Positions 49,365 to 59,555 of a stretch of DNA of 64,000 nucleotides are shown piece by piece. Each line of letters opens with the position of its first letter. The stretch's first letter is position 1. Position numbers and translations under genes: made by a program. Source of the DNA: Niastella sp. OAS944. Its GTDB lineage: Bacteria > Bacteroidota > Bacteroidia > Chitinophagales > Chitinophagaceae. The notes under the pieces are model-generated. The model ran no database searches. It had not been told where the DNA came from and saw nothing but the letters and a program-made list of their open reading frames with translations. The stretch is from NCBI GenBank assembly GCA_024809215.1, contig JANUBW010000009.1, positions 62,001-126,000 of the forward strand. Direction: 5' to 3'.

Positions 49365-52300
49365 ATGAAACGTAAGTTGCTTCTTCTTACACTGATGCTA
49401 TGGACTTGTAGTTTGTTTGCCCAGGAGCAAAAAGTATCGGGCACCGTTACAGAAAAAAGTACCGGGGCGGCCCTGGCAGATGTCTCCGTGACAGTTAAAG
49501 GAACTACTATTGGCGCCCTTACAAATGACAAGGGATATTTTTCTTTCAAGGTACCCGGGGCGGGTAATATAGAATTGGAAGTAAGCTTAATTGGGTACGG
49601 TAAAAAAATAGTGACGGTAAAAGGTACCGAGCCGCTGAGCATTTCCATAGAAAAAGAGTCAGCCAGCCTGAACGAAGTGGTGGTTATTGGATATGGCACT
49701 GTTGAAAAAAAGAACTTAACCGGTTCGGTAGCTTCGGTGAGTGGAAAAGCCATTGCCGCAGCGCCGGTTCCCAATATTGCCCAGGCCATGCAGGGAAAGT
49801 TACCAGGGGTAAGCATTATTTCGCAGGACGGCCGTCCTAATGCAGAAGTAGGTATTCGGGTGCGGGGCGGAGGTTCTGTTTCCCAAAGCAATCAACCGTT
49901 GGTGCTTATTGATGGAATGCCCGGTTCACTGAGTGATATTCCGGCCGACCAGGTAAAAAGCATAGATGTATTGAAAGATGCTTCTTCTACTGCCATTTAT
50001 GGTGCACGCGGCGCCAATGGGGTAATTGTGGTTACCACAAAAGGCGGACAGGCGGGAAAAACAACCATTAGTTATAATGGCTACAATAAATACAATACGC
50101 CCACAAAATACCTCGAAACGCTAAGCCCTTATGATTACCTGGCTTACGTATGGGCCAATGCTGCGGCCAACGGTGCGGCATTTCAAACCCCATTTGAAAA
50201 ATTGTATGGTTTGGGCGCAAATGCAGGTAGTAACACCGGCGGAATTGAAAGTTACCGGAACCTTGGATCTACCGACATTCAACGTGAGGTATATAATAGT
50301 TCCGTATCACATAACCACGATCTCACCATTACCGGCGGTACCGAAAAAACAAAAATATATTTATCGGCTAACTATCTCGACGAACAGGGCATGAAGCTGA
50401 ACTCTTATTTAAAACGGGCCAACATATCGTTTAAAGTAAGCCACAAGCTGTTTGATAATGTTACCCTTAGCCTCGATACCCGTTTTATAGATCTGAAAAC
50501 ACTGGGCGATGAAGGTACAACGAACGGCAGCGGTTCGTTGCTTTCCACTTCTTATCGCTTTCGCCCCATTGCTACCTCCAATATTTTAGGCGATTTGAAT
50601 GCACTGAGGCAGGGAAGCTTAGAACAATACGGAAAAAATTCTTTGTGGGATGAATATAATCCGGCAGCCCGTATTGCAGATTACAACCCGCTTATATTAA
50701 ATCAAACACTTCGTAATATAGGATCTTTGAACTGGGAGATCATCAAAGGACTGACCTATCATACAGACCTGCTTTATAGCCGGTCGTGGGACCAGCGGAA
50801 ATATTGGTCGGGGGCTGTTTACAACAATTATCTTGATGACGACGGTAACAAAAAGTTTGCCGGCAATGCTGACTATCGAAAATCCGACAGCTGGAATATG
50901 CGTTGGTCAAATACGTTGAGCTATCAGTTTAAGCTCGCTAATATCCACCGGTTTAATGTGATGGGTGGGTACGAAGTATCCAATTCGGGTGGAACCGGTA
51001 TGTCGATACAGGCGAACCGTTTCCCTTCCAATTTTGATGAAAAAACTGCATTTGCGCAAATTAACCAGTATGATTCAACTGGTACTTCTACATTTTCTTC
51101 AAGTGTAGCTACGCCTAACCGGCTCACTTCTTATTTTGGCCGGGCCAACTATACCTTACTCGACAAGTATTTATTTACGTTCACTTTCCGGGCCGATGGC
51201 TCATCTAAGTTCGCGCCCAATAATCGCTGGGGGTATTTCCCGGCAGCAGCTTTTGCCTGGAAAGTATCCGATGAAGCTTTTATGAGCAACATTAACTGGT
51301 TGAACAATTTGAAACTGCGGCTTGCTTTGGGTCAGGTTGGTAATGACGGCATCCCTGCTAATTCGTGGTCACAATTGTGGACCTCGGTTACCGATCAGCG
51401 AATGCAATATACCATCAATGGCCAACGATTGACTACTTATGACCTGGCTTCATCAACCCAGGAAAATAAAAACCTGAAATGGGAAACAACCATTACCCGA
51501 GGCATTGGGGTCGATTTCTCTTTGTTCCAAAACCGTTTGTCGGGAACTGTTGATGTGTATCATAACACCACCAAAGACCTGCTGATGTTGACCACCATTC
51601 CCGGCATTACAGGTTTTACCTCTACATATGCCAATATTGGGCAAACAAGTAACAAAGGCATCGAGCTTTCACTTAACGGAACCATCTTCGAAAACAAAGA
51701 CTGGAACATCTCTGCCGGCGGTAATATTAACTTCAACAAAAACAACATAGATAAACTGGCTGAAAACGTGACTGGTCTTTATGGCGCAAGCTGGGCTGGT
51801 AGTGCATCAAACCCGGCTACCGATTATATTCTGAAACAGGGGCAGCCTGTTGGCCTGGTTCGTGGATGGATCTATGATGGCATTTATACGCCCGATGATT
51901 TTAATTACAATAATGGGGCATATACCTTAAAAAAAGATGTACCTAATCTCGGTAGCTTCTATGGTGTTGTGCATGGTATTTCCACAACTGGTGCATATCC
52001 CGGTCTGCCTAAGTTCAAAGACCTTGATACCAACGGTATCATCGATGCAAACGATGTGGCCGTTATAGGTAAAATGTATCCTAAGCATACAGGCGGCTTC
52101 AATGTAAGTGCTTCGTATAAAGGCATTGATTTTGGATTGTACTTTAACTGGAGCTACGGTAATCAAATTTATAATGCCAATAAACTGGCTTCTTTATATG
52201 GACCCAAAGAAGCGGGTGTTTATGAAAATAAGCTGGCCATTCAACGCGACGCGTATAAGATATACGATGTAGTGAACGGACAACTGGTGCGCCTCACTAC

Positions 52301-52649
52301 ACCCGATCAGTTAAATGCGGCCAATGCGAATGCTACGTTACCACTTGCCTATAATGAGGCCGGCATAACCAGCACCCTGGGTATTGAAGACGGTTCGTTC
52401 CTGCGCCTGAACACACTTGTGTTGGGATATACTATTCCCAAGGCAATTGTGTCGAAGGCGAAGATCAGTAACCTGCGTATTTATGGCAGTATCTATAACG
52501 TGTTTACTATAACAGGGTATAAGGGCCTCGATCCTGAAGTAAACGTCGATGCATCGCATAACAATGCCATATATCCCACCACGGGGCTCGATTTTGGAGC
52601 ATATCCCCGGGCACGTTCTTATGTGGTAGGTGTAAACCTTAGTTTCTAA
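49365..52649 (+). CDS. SusC/RagA-type TonB-dependent outer membrane receptor
   Basis: 1094 residues with a signal peptide (MKRKLLLLTLMLWTCSLFAQ). A carboxypeptidase-regulatory-like domain occupies about 25-100, the plug about 110-225 (NEVVVIGYGTVEKKNLTGSV, KSIDVLKDASSTAIYGARG, VIVVTTKGG). A beta barrel fills the rest and ends with an aromatic residue (GVNLSF), as needed for outer membrane insertion. There is no STN domain, so it should not signal to a FecR. It forms the transport pore for oligosaccharides with the SusD lid encoded 18 bases downstream. Confidence 0.95.
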   Translation: MKRKLLLLTLMLWTCSLFAQEQKVSGTVTEKSTGAALADVSVTVKGTTIGALTNDKGYFSFKVPGAGNIELEVSLIGYGKKIVTVKGTEPLSISIEKESASLNEVVVIGYGTVEKKNLTGSVASVSGKAIAAAPVPNIAQAMQGKLPGVSIISQDGRPNAEVGIRVRGGGSVSQSNQPLVLIDGMPGSLSDIPADQVKSIDVLKDASSTAIYGARGANGVIVVTTKGGQAGKTTISYNGYNKYNTPTKYLETLSPYDYLAYVWANAAANGAAFQTPFEKLYGLGANAGSNTGGIESYRNLGSTDIQREVYNSSVSHNHDLTITGGTEKTKIYLSANYLDEQGMKLNSYLKRANISFKVSHKLFDNVTLSLDTRFIDLKTLGDEGTTNGSGSLLSTSYRFRPIATSNILGDLNALRQGSLEQYGKNSLWDEYNPAARIADYNPLILNQTLRNIGSLNWEIIKGLTYHTDLLYSRSWDQRKYWSGAVYNNYLDDDGNKKFAGNADYRKSDSWNMRWSNTLSYQFKLANIHRFNVMGGYEVSNSGGTGMSIQANRFPSNFDEKTAFAQINQYDSTGTSTFSSSVATPNRLTSYFGRANYTLLDKYLFTFTFRADGSSKFAPNNRWGYFPAAAFAWKVSDEAFMSNINWLNNLKLRLALGQVGNDGIPANSWSQLWTSVTDQRMQYTINGQRLTTYDLASSTQENKNLKWETTITRGIGVDFSLFQNRLSGTVDVYHNTTKDLLMLTTIPGITGFTSTYANIGQTSNKGIELSLNGTIFENKDWNISAGGNINFNKNNIDKLAENVTGLYGASWAGSASNPATDYILKQGQPVGLVRGWIYDGIYTPDDFNYNNGAYTLKKDVPNLGSFYGVVHGISTTGAYPGLPKFKDLDTNGIIDANDVAVIGKMYPKHTGGFNVSASYKGIDFGLYFNWSYGNQIYNANKLASLYGPKEAGVYENKLAIQRDAYKIYDVVNGQLVRLTTPDQLNAANANATLPLAYNEAGITSTLGIEDGSFLRLNTLVLGYTIPKAIVSKAKISNLRIYGSIYNVFTITGYKGLDPEVNVDASHNNAIYPTTGLDFGAYPRARSYVVGVNLSF

Positions 52650-52667
52650 CGATCAAAAGCACAAAAA

Positions 52668-54695
52668 ATGAAAAAACTAACCAACTATATAATTGGAATA
52701 GCATTGTGTGTTGCCTTTTCACAATGCAAAAAAGATTTCCTTGACGCTACCTCTCCGTCTAATGTAGACGATAACTTTGTTACCTCTACACCTTCTGAAA
52801 CATTTAAAACACTCTCGTGGTGTTATGCCAATTACCGGCAGAACTGTATTATGGGCGGTTACAGGTGGAATGACCCTGTAGGTTCTGATGCCGAAATGTA
52901 TCCCGAGGCAACTTCCACTAATAACCTGAATGCTATTTTACGTTCCGATCTGTTACAGGTTAATAATGCTTCGGGCGGGTTCAATAATCTTTATACCACA
53001 CTGGCCCGCGCGGCTAAAGTAGCCGGGCTTATTGCTGCAAAACCAGCCTACCAGGCCGATGTAGCTGCCGGTAAACCTACCGAATGGACGCATTTGTATG
53101 GCGAAGCAATGACCATAAAAGCATTGTGTTATTTTGATCTGATAAAACATTTTGGCGATGTTCCTTATGGTTATGAAAACAGCACTGTAGATGATTATTC
53201 GCTTACTTCACGTTTCGCCATTTACGATAGCCTCATAGCCGATCTTAAAAATGCCGAACCCCTGATGTACAAAATAGGTGAGGGTGGAATAAATGCCGAG
53301 CGTATGTCAAGAACGTACTGTAATGCACTCATTGGGCAACTGGCGCTTTTTTCGGGCGGGTATCAAACCATACGTACCGATGTAGCAGGTTTATATGGCG
53401 GCGTGAATTTTACTAAAAAAGGTGCTGATGTATACGGCTGCGTATATGCCCGGCGTACCGATTATCTGGATTATTATAAAATTGCCGAACAATACCTTCA
53501 GGCAGCTATTGATAATAAAGGCGCATCTGGTTTAATTACTACAGACACAAGAGGGTTTGCAAACAATCCATTCCAATTGCATTTCCAATATTTTGCCAAT
53601 TTGAAAGTGAGTCCTGAATCGTTGTTTGAAATAGGTAATATTCAGGGCGGAACACCGGCAACTACCAGCGAATATCCATATGCTTTTGGCCGGCCATCAG
53701 ATGGTGGCAGCAACAATGCCGCTCCGACCAAAGTGTTTGGCGCTATTCGTATTATTCCCTCCTTTTACTACAGCGAATTTGAAAATGGTGATAAACGTAG
53801 AGACGTAAGCGTGACCGTTACTGGTAGCACTGGTACCGGAAACGAAATGATGCTTTCTTTTAAACCGGGTAATAAAAGCACCGGAGGCATTTCAACCAAC
53901 AAATGGGACGATAATCGCATGAGCCCGCCATACGTGGTAAGTCAAAGAGCATCGGGTATGAACTGGACCATGTTGCGAATGGCCGATGTTATTTTGATGC
54001 TGGCCGAAGCTAAAGCTGAATTAGGTAAAGATGGTGAGGCTATTACCCTGGTGAACCAGATACGCCAAAGAGCATTTGGAAATGCCACCCATAACTTAAG
54101 TGCACTGTCTGGTGATGTATTAAAAGAAGCGATCTTACAGGAACGCAAACTGGAACTGGTGGGCGAAGGAACACGCCGCTGGGACCTGATACGTTCAGGT
54201 AAATTTTCTGAAAAGGCGGTAGCCATTCGCACGCAGATGGCCAATATGATCAGTGGCCTCGCAGCGAATGGGTCTTATACATTTGCCAATGGTAATGTGA
54301 TCTCCAATTATATCTGGACAAAAATGGTACAGTTAACAAATCCATTGACCTACGATGTTACCGACAGCACCAACCAGGCGCTTTATCCCGGCTGGCGGGG
54401 GCAATATAATTACAGTGCTTTAGGTACTGTTAAAGTAACAGGTACCAGTCACAACCTGGCCATTGCAGGTTTATTCAACGATAAAATAGATACTACAGAC
54501 CTGAAAAGCAAAGGATATATTAAAACCCGGTGGGCAATTGATATTGTAGATAATGCAGCAAGCTATGACCGGAATATCCTTTCCGGAATAACTTCCCCAA
54601 ATGATCCGCCCCGGTATTATTGGCCAATTCCTTTTGAAACCATCAGTAAATCGAAAGGGCAGGTTACAAACGGTTATGGGTTACCACAATCGTAA
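52668..54695 (+). CDS. SusD/RagB-type glycan-binding lipoprotein
   Basis: 675 residues. The signal ends in a cysteine (IALCVAFSQC), so the protein is lipidated and surface exposed. The SusD fold is shown by NNLYTTLARAAKVAGLI, GEAMTIKALCYFDLIKHFGDVPYG, the MLRMADVILMLAEAKAELG helix and LQERKLELVGEGTRRWDLIRSGKF. The protein closes over the SusC pore and binds the glycan. It is longer than the usual 500-600 residues because of insertions in the middle. Confidence 0.95.
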   Translation: MKKLTNYIIGIALCVAFSQCKKDFLDATSPSNVDDNFVTSTPSETFKTLSWCYANYRQNCIMGGYRWNDPVGSDAEMYPEATSTNNLNAILRSDLLQVNNASGGFNNLYTTLARAAKVAGLIAAKPAYQADVAAGKPTEWTHLYGEAMTIKALCYFDLIKHFGDVPYGYENSTVDDYSLTSRFAIYDSLIADLKNAEPLMYKIGEGGINAERMSRTYCNALIGQLALFSGGYQTIRTDVAGLYGGVNFTKKGADVYGCVYARRTDYLDYYKIAEQYLQAAIDNKGASGLITTDTRGFANNPFQLHFQYFANLKVSPESLFEIGNIQGGTPATTSEYPYAFGRPSDGGSNNAAPTKVFGAIRIIPSFYYSEFENGDKRRDVSVTVTGSTGTGNEMMLSFKPGNKSTGGISTNKWDDNRMSPPYVVSQRASGMNWTMLRMADVILMLAEAKAELGKDGEAITLVNQIRQRAFGNATHNLSALSGDVLKEAILQERKLELVGEGTRRWDLIRSGKFSEKAVAIRTQMANMISGLAANGSYTFANGNVISNYIWTKMVQLTNPLTYDVTDSTNQALYPGWRGQYNYSALGTVKVTGTSHNLAIAGLFNDKIDTTDLKSKGYIKTRWAIDIVDNAASYDRNILSGITSPNDPPRYYWPIPFETISKSKGQVTNGYGLPQS

Positions 54696-54700
54696 TAAAG

Positions 54701-54738
54701 AAAAAGGAACATGGGGGCAACTTTGTGTTCCTTTTTTT
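54701..54738 (+). terminator. terminator after the SusD gene
   Basis: AAAAAGGAACA pairs with TGTTCCTTTTT, followed by more T's. It may reduce but not stop reading into the enzyme genes. Confidence 0.8.
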
Positions 54739-54842
54739 CATCATAATCCATGGTATGTACAGGATGCCGTTTCGGCAAACAATAGCTATTTTGTGCTTTT
54801 ACAGGTACTTACCATATTCTAACGAGAACATTATTAAGGATT

Positions 54843-56198
54843 ATGATCAATCAAAAAGTTAAGCTGGCCATCCTGCTCATTATTGCCATTTTGCCTAACC
54901 TCTACGTATTTGCCCAGGAACAATTTCCCGACGGAACACCGATACCCGATTGGTTCAGGCAAAATAACGTTACCGATATTAATAAGGGAAAGCGTTATCG
55001 TATTACCGACAATGGTGTGAAAACAGATAGTGCATTATTACAAACACAAAAAATACAGGCCGTAATTGATAAGGCCCATAAGAACGGCGGCGGTGTGGTT
55101 ATTGTTCCCAGGGGCACCTTCCTCAGCGGTTCGCTTTTTTTTAAACAGGGTACCCATCTGTATCTTGAAGAAGGCGCCAAATTGAAGGGCAGTGATGATA
55201 TCAGCAATTTTCCCATTCTTATGACCCGTATGGAAGGCCAATCCCTTAAATACTTTGCGGCGTTGGTGAATGCCGATAGTCTCGATGGGTTCACGATCTC
55301 GGGCAAGGGAACTATAGATGGTAACGGACTTCGTTACTGGAAATCTTTCTGGTTAAGACGCGAGTTCAACCCCAATTGTACCAATATGGATGAAATGCGC
55401 CCGAGGTTGTTATATGTATCAAGAAGTAAAAATGTTCAAATATCAGGTGTAACATGTATGAACTCGCCTTTTTGGACAACCCACTTTTATAAATGTGAAA
55501 ATGTAAAGCTGCTTAACCTGCATATCTCTTCTCCAAAAGCACCCGTAAAAGCACCCAGTACCGATGCGGTAGATATAGACGGTTGTAAAAACTTTCTGAT
55601 AAAAAATTGCTACATGTCGGTGAATGATGATGCCGTTGCTTTAAAAGGTGGTAAAGGTCCGCTTGCCGATAAGGATGAAAGAAATGGCGAGAACCAAAAC
55701 ATCATTATTGAAGATTGTACGTATGGCTTTTGTCATGGTGTGTTAACATTGGGAAGTGAAAGCATTCATAACCGGAATATTATTTTGCGCCGCCTGAAAG
55801 TGCATAATGCAGAGCGCCTGCTGTGGTTAAAGATGCGCCCCGATACACCGCAGGATTATGAATATGTTTTGGTTGAAGATATTGAAGGCAGTGATATTGG
55901 CAACTTTTTATTTGTGCGCCCATGGACACAGTTCTTCGACCTCAAAGGTGAAAAAGCGTCGAGAAGTTCATTTAGCCGAAATATTACCATGCGCAACATA
56001 AAACTGAACTGTGAAAACTTCTTTAATGTAGGTGCTTCAGAAAATAAGGGCAATGCAAATGCTTACACGTATAAGTTATCTGATTTTACATTTGAGAACC
56101 TGAACTTACAAGCGAAGAAGTTCCTGGATATTGATACCTCCGTGATAGAGCGTTTTACCCTGAAGAATGTAACGGTTAACGGCGAGAAGCGTTTTTAA
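54843..56198 (+). CDS. glycoside hydrolase family 28 (polygalacturonase-like)
   Basis: 451 residues with a signal peptide. A right-handed beta helix is suggested by repeated short blocks (SKNVQISGVTCMNSPFW, NVKLLNLHI, NIIIEDCTYGF). The catalytic region reads STDAVDIDGCKN, then VNDDAVALKGG, then FCHGVLTLGSES. These match the NTD, DD and GHG motifs of GH28, with the acidic pair kept and the first motif varied. It probably cleaves galacturonan or rhamnogalacturonan outside the cytoplasm. It follows the SusCD pair as the first enzyme of the locus. Confidence 0.85.
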   Translation: MINQKVKLAILLIIAILPNLYVFAQEQFPDGTPIPDWFRQNNVTDINKGKRYRITDNGVKTDSALLQTQKIQAVIDKAHKNGGGVVIVPRGTFLSGSLFFKQGTHLYLEEGAKLKGSDDISNFPILMTRMEGQSLKYFAALVNADSLDGFTISGKGTIDGNGLRYWKSFWLRREFNPNCTNMDEMRPRLLYVSRSKNVQISGVTCMNSPFWTTHFYKCENVKLLNLHISSPKAPVKAPSTDAVDIDGCKNFLIKNCYMSVNDDAVALKGGKGPLADKDERNGENQNIIIEDCTYGFCHGVLTLGSESIHNRNIILRRLKVHNAERLLWLKMRPDTPQDYEYVLVEDIEGSDIGNFLFVRPWTQFFDLKGEKASRSSFSRNITMRNIKLNCENFFNVGASENKGNANAYTYKLSDFTFENLNLQAKKFLDIDTSVIERFTLKNVTVNGEKRF

Positions 56199-56222
56199 GT
56201 TTTTTACATAAATTTCTAACGA

Positions 56223-57521
56223 GTGAAAAAAATGTTTGTCATTTCCGGTATTTTATTTTGTTACCTGGTTTCAACTGCACAAAAGCCAGTTCCCATAAAG
56301 CCGCGTATTCTTATAAGTACCGATATTGGCGGTACCGACCCCGACGATAATCAGTCAATGATCCATTTTCTGATGTACAGCAATATTTTCAATACCGAAG
56401 GCCTTATTTCTTCGCCTTCGTATGGCCATGGTACAAAACAGAGTTTGCTTACCATGATTGATTTGTACGAAAAAGATCTGCCCAAACTTAAAATGCATAG
56501 CGAAGGCTTTCCCCAGGCCGATGCATTACGCGCCATTTGTAAACAGGGCAAACAGGGTGCAGCACCATTTGCCGGTTATTCAAAAGCTACCGAAGGATCT
56601 GACTGGATCGTTAAATGCGCCCGGAAGAAAAGCAGCGAACCCCTTTGGGTGCTGGTATGGGGCGGACTGGAAGATGTGGCGCAGGCATTACATGATGCAC
56701 CCGATATCAGAAAGAAAATTAAAGTATACTGGATAGGCGGACCAAATAAAAAATGGAGCACCAACAGTTATGCATACATTGTTGCCAACTTTGCCGACCT
56801 GTGGTTTATTGAAGTAAATTCATCTTACTACGGTTTCTTTTCAGGCAACAAAGGTTTGCCCGACAGTGTAATTACCACTAACTATTATGAAAAGTATATG
56901 GCAGGTGCCGGCCATATGGGACCCGATTTCAAAAACTATTATGGTGGAAATGTAAAAATGGGCGATACCCCTTCGCTGTTATATATGATGGATGGCGATC
57001 CCAACGATCCAACAAAAGAAGGGTGGGGCGGAAGTTTTGAAAAATTCGATCACAGTCCACGCCTTATTTTTAACCGCAATACCAGCCTGGCCGATACTGT
57101 TACCGTATGTTCATTACTGGAATTTCATATAAAGGGACCTAAAATAAAGATCCCGGCAGATTCAGCTTGTTTTTCATTAAATGTAAAAGCCGGTATTGGT
57201 GAACAAAAATGGGCAGGGTATTATGCCGGCGAAGGAAATTATGTAGTTCGGTATACACCTAAACAGGCAGAGAACATTTCTTATACAATTACCTCAGCAA
57301 TCCCGGGCTTTACTGAACAGGCAGGGGAATTTGTAGTAGACAATATATGGCCGGGTAAAACCCGTACAACCGATTACCGTTTAGGGCCGCATTGGTATAC
57401 CGATCGTAGTGATCCTAAGTTATATGATGGCAAAATACAGGGTGGCCTTACCATTAAGAAATGGCGTAATGATGTGATGATGGATTGGGCAAAACGGTGG
57501 CAGTGGTTAAAAGGAAATTAA
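56223..57521 (+). CDS. DUF1593 nucleoside hydrolase-like glycan enzyme
   Basis: 432 residues, starting at GTG 56223 so that the signal peptide reads MKKMFVISGILFCYLVSTAQ; ATG 56232 is the alternative. The N-terminal domain has RILISTDIGGTDPDDNQSM, resembling the aspartate cluster of nucleoside hydrolases, and VLVWGGLEDVAQALHDAP. A C-terminal beta domain follows. Proteins of this family (DUF1593, cellulose-binding Sde182-like) sit in pectin and other plant-polysaccharide loci. Activity is unproven. Located 24 bases after the GH28 gene. Confidence 0.8.
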   Translation: MKKMFVISGILFCYLVSTAQKPVPIKPRILISTDIGGTDPDDNQSMIHFLMYSNIFNTEGLISSPSYGHGTKQSLLTMIDLYEKDLPKLKMHSEGFPQADALRAICKQGKQGAAPFAGYSKATEGSDWIVKCARKKSSEPLWVLVWGGLEDVAQALHDAPDIRKKIKVYWIGGPNKKWSTNSYAYIVANFADLWFIEVNSSYYGFFSGNKGLPDSVITTNYYEKYMAGAGHMGPDFKNYYGGNVKMGDTPSLLYMMDGDPNDPTKEGWGGSFEKFDHSPRLIFNRNTSLADTVTVCSLLEFHIKGPKIKIPADSACFSLNVKAGIGEQKWAGYYAGEGNYVVRYTPKQAENISYTITSAIPGFTEQAGEFVVDNIWPGKTRTTDYRLGPHWYTDRSDPKLYDGKIQGGLTIKKWRNDVMMDWAKRWQWLKGN

Positions 57522-57571
57522 CTTAATGGGCAGATCGCTGGTCTGAATTTTGCTGAACATGTAAAAAAAGT

Positions 57572-58783
57572 ATGAGAAGCGTTCTACCTATCTTGTTCTT
57601 ACTTTTATCCTTATCTGCCCTGGCACAAAATACCATAACTCCACCTGATGGCTGGAAACAACATATGCAAGGTGACCGGTATATTTTTACTCCCAATACG
57701 ATATTACAAAGCAACTTTACTTATGAGATAATGCCGCTTGAAAAGAATATTGATGCGGAACTGGCAGGTTGGCTTGATAATATGGCCATGAATACCATTC
57801 AGGAAGCAGGTTATAGCATTCCGGCATCGGCCACCCCACAACGAAGAACTTTACAATCAATACACATATTTGGGACATATGCAGAAGATAAGGCGGGAAA
57901 GGTGAAGAATTTCTTCCTGGTGGCTTATCGCAAAGCAGACAATACAGTACGTTATGCAAGGGTTATTTATCCGGGCAGCCCCAAAAATACAAACCTGAAT
58001 GTTGCGATGAGTCATTTTGCCGAACTGGCAAAAAAGGAAGGTATTACAGTGAATGCAGGCAACACCGTTAGTAGCAGCGACAATAAACAAAAAGAAACGA
58101 CAACGACAACCATTAAGCAGCAAAAAACAACGCCTGTAACAGCCCCGGGGCAGGGCTTAAAACCCGCAGAGATCAAAGGCATTGTTATAAATGGCGAAAC
58201 CGGCATTGGGGTAGGGGGAATGGTGATCATTGAATACCGGCCTTATCTGTTGTTGCAAAATGGAAGCATTTACAGGTATCCTACAGTGGCGCCTTATGAT
58301 TTAGACGTGGCTGCATCAAAAATTGCTGAACCAAATAGATGGGGTACCTGGAAACAGGAAGGTAAAACCCTAACGGTAACCTTACCTGAAAAAGGCGTTA
58401 TGAAAACGGAACGCTGGACGAGTGGCTGGTTCTTTGCAAAAGCCCCGGTTGCCAACGAAAAATTAAAAGGGGCCTTTATGACCATTGGCGGTGGCGGTAA
58501 CACGGCCATGGGAGGAAATACGATGATCGTAGTTTCGAACAATATCAACTTTAATGATAAGGGGCAGTTCACCATGAAGAAAGTGGCGGGCGGTTCCAAT
58601 ACCGATTTTGACGTTAGTACTTCAACATATTCAAACTCAAATTCTGCGGGAACATATAAACTAAATGGGTATTCAATTGAGATGCGATATAATAACGGCC
58701 AGGTGGTAAGAAAGCTGTTTTATTTTTATCCCGATTCAAGGGATGCATTTGGAATTGGGGATGATGCCTATGTGCCCGATTAA
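57572..58783 (+). CDS. hypothetical exported protein
   Basis: 403 residues with a signal peptide (MRSVLPILFLLLSLSALAQ). The N-terminal part may form a compact domain (TPPDGWKQHMQGDRYIFTP). A Thr/Lys/Gln-rich linker lies at about 165-190. The C-terminal half is a Gly/Asn-rich beta domain (GTWKQEGKTLTVTLPEKG, KRGAFMTIGGGG-like). No family recognised. The position after the locus does not prove a role in it, as a 50-base gap separates them. Confidence 0.65.
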   Translation: MRSVLPILFLLLSLSALAQNTITPPDGWKQHMQGDRYIFTPNTILQSNFTYEIMPLEKNIDAELAGWLDNMAMNTIQEAGYSIPASATPQRRTLQSIHIFGTYAEDKAGKVKNFFLVAYRKADNTVRYARVIYPGSPKNTNLNVAMSHFAELAKKEGITVNAGNTVSSSDNKQKETTTTTIKQQKTTPVTAPGQGLKPAEIKGIVINGETGIGVGGMVIIEYRPYLLLQNGSIYRYPTVAPYDLDVAASKIAEPNRWGTWKQEGKTLTVTLPEKGVMKTERWTSGWFFAKAPVANEKLKGAFMTIGGGGNTAMGGNTMIVVSNNINFNDKGQFTMKKVAGGSNTDFDVSTSTYSNSNSAGTYKLNGYSIEMRYNNGQVVRKLFYFYPDSRDAFGIGDDAYVPD

Positions 58784-58935
58784 GACTCCAACTCATTATT
58801 TACTGCTGCCTATCCGGGTATTGAGGCAACACACTCAGGTATTAAGATCACCTGGCAGGAATTTACTTACACCAATTCATTTTTTAACTTGTTCTTCCTG
58901 GATTCTGCTTGGCACAAACAGGCTACGAACATTAC

Positions 58936-59440
58936 CAATCAGGGTTTAGGCCTCCACCAATCAGGTTTACGCCTCTCCCAATCAGGTTATGGTCTTTCCC
59001 GGCCAGGTAATAGCCTTTTCCAATAAGGTTATGGTGTTCGTTAATAAGGTTATGGCCTTCACCAGTCAACCTTAGGCGTTACAGCTATCGGGGGGTGATA
59101 TAGCCTGTCAGTTAATAACGATAGCCGATTATGTAGTGGCGATAACCTGCCGGGTTATGATGAATTCCTATCAGGTAATAATGAAAGCCTGCCGGGTAAT
59201 AATGAAAGCCAGTCGGGTAATGACGAAAGCCTGTTGGGTTATGACTATAACCCAACAGGTATTACTGAAAACCTGGTGGGGAAAGCGAAGAACCCAATAG
59301 GTTTAGTCAACAAACTCATGAGGTAACGTCAATAACCGAATGGGGTTATGGAAGAACCCTAACGGTAATGTCAAAAACCCGATGGGAAAGGTAAAAATCT
59401 GAGAAGGAGAGGTGAAAACCTTACAAAACCATTCAAAAAC
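58936..59440. repeat. 21-bp phased degenerate array, about 24 units
   Basis: Unit starts fall at 58936, 58958, 58979, 59000, 59021, 59042, 59063, 59084, 59104, 59125, 59146, 59167, 59188, 59209, 59230, 59251, 59272, 59293, 59315, 59336, 59357, 59378, 59399 and 59420: almost every step is exactly 21. Units share a GGTTATG or GGTAAT core but diverge widely (for example CCTATCAGG, CCTGCCGGG). No frame stays open across it. Confidence 0.9.
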
Positions 59441-59555
59441 GGTTATTATTAGCTTTGCAACTGATTAAATTCTTCAAATTGTTTTAAAAAACGCAATGAT
59501 TTAATATTTTCGGTTTGGGTTTTCAGCGCATATAATAAAAGGAACATAAGCGTAG

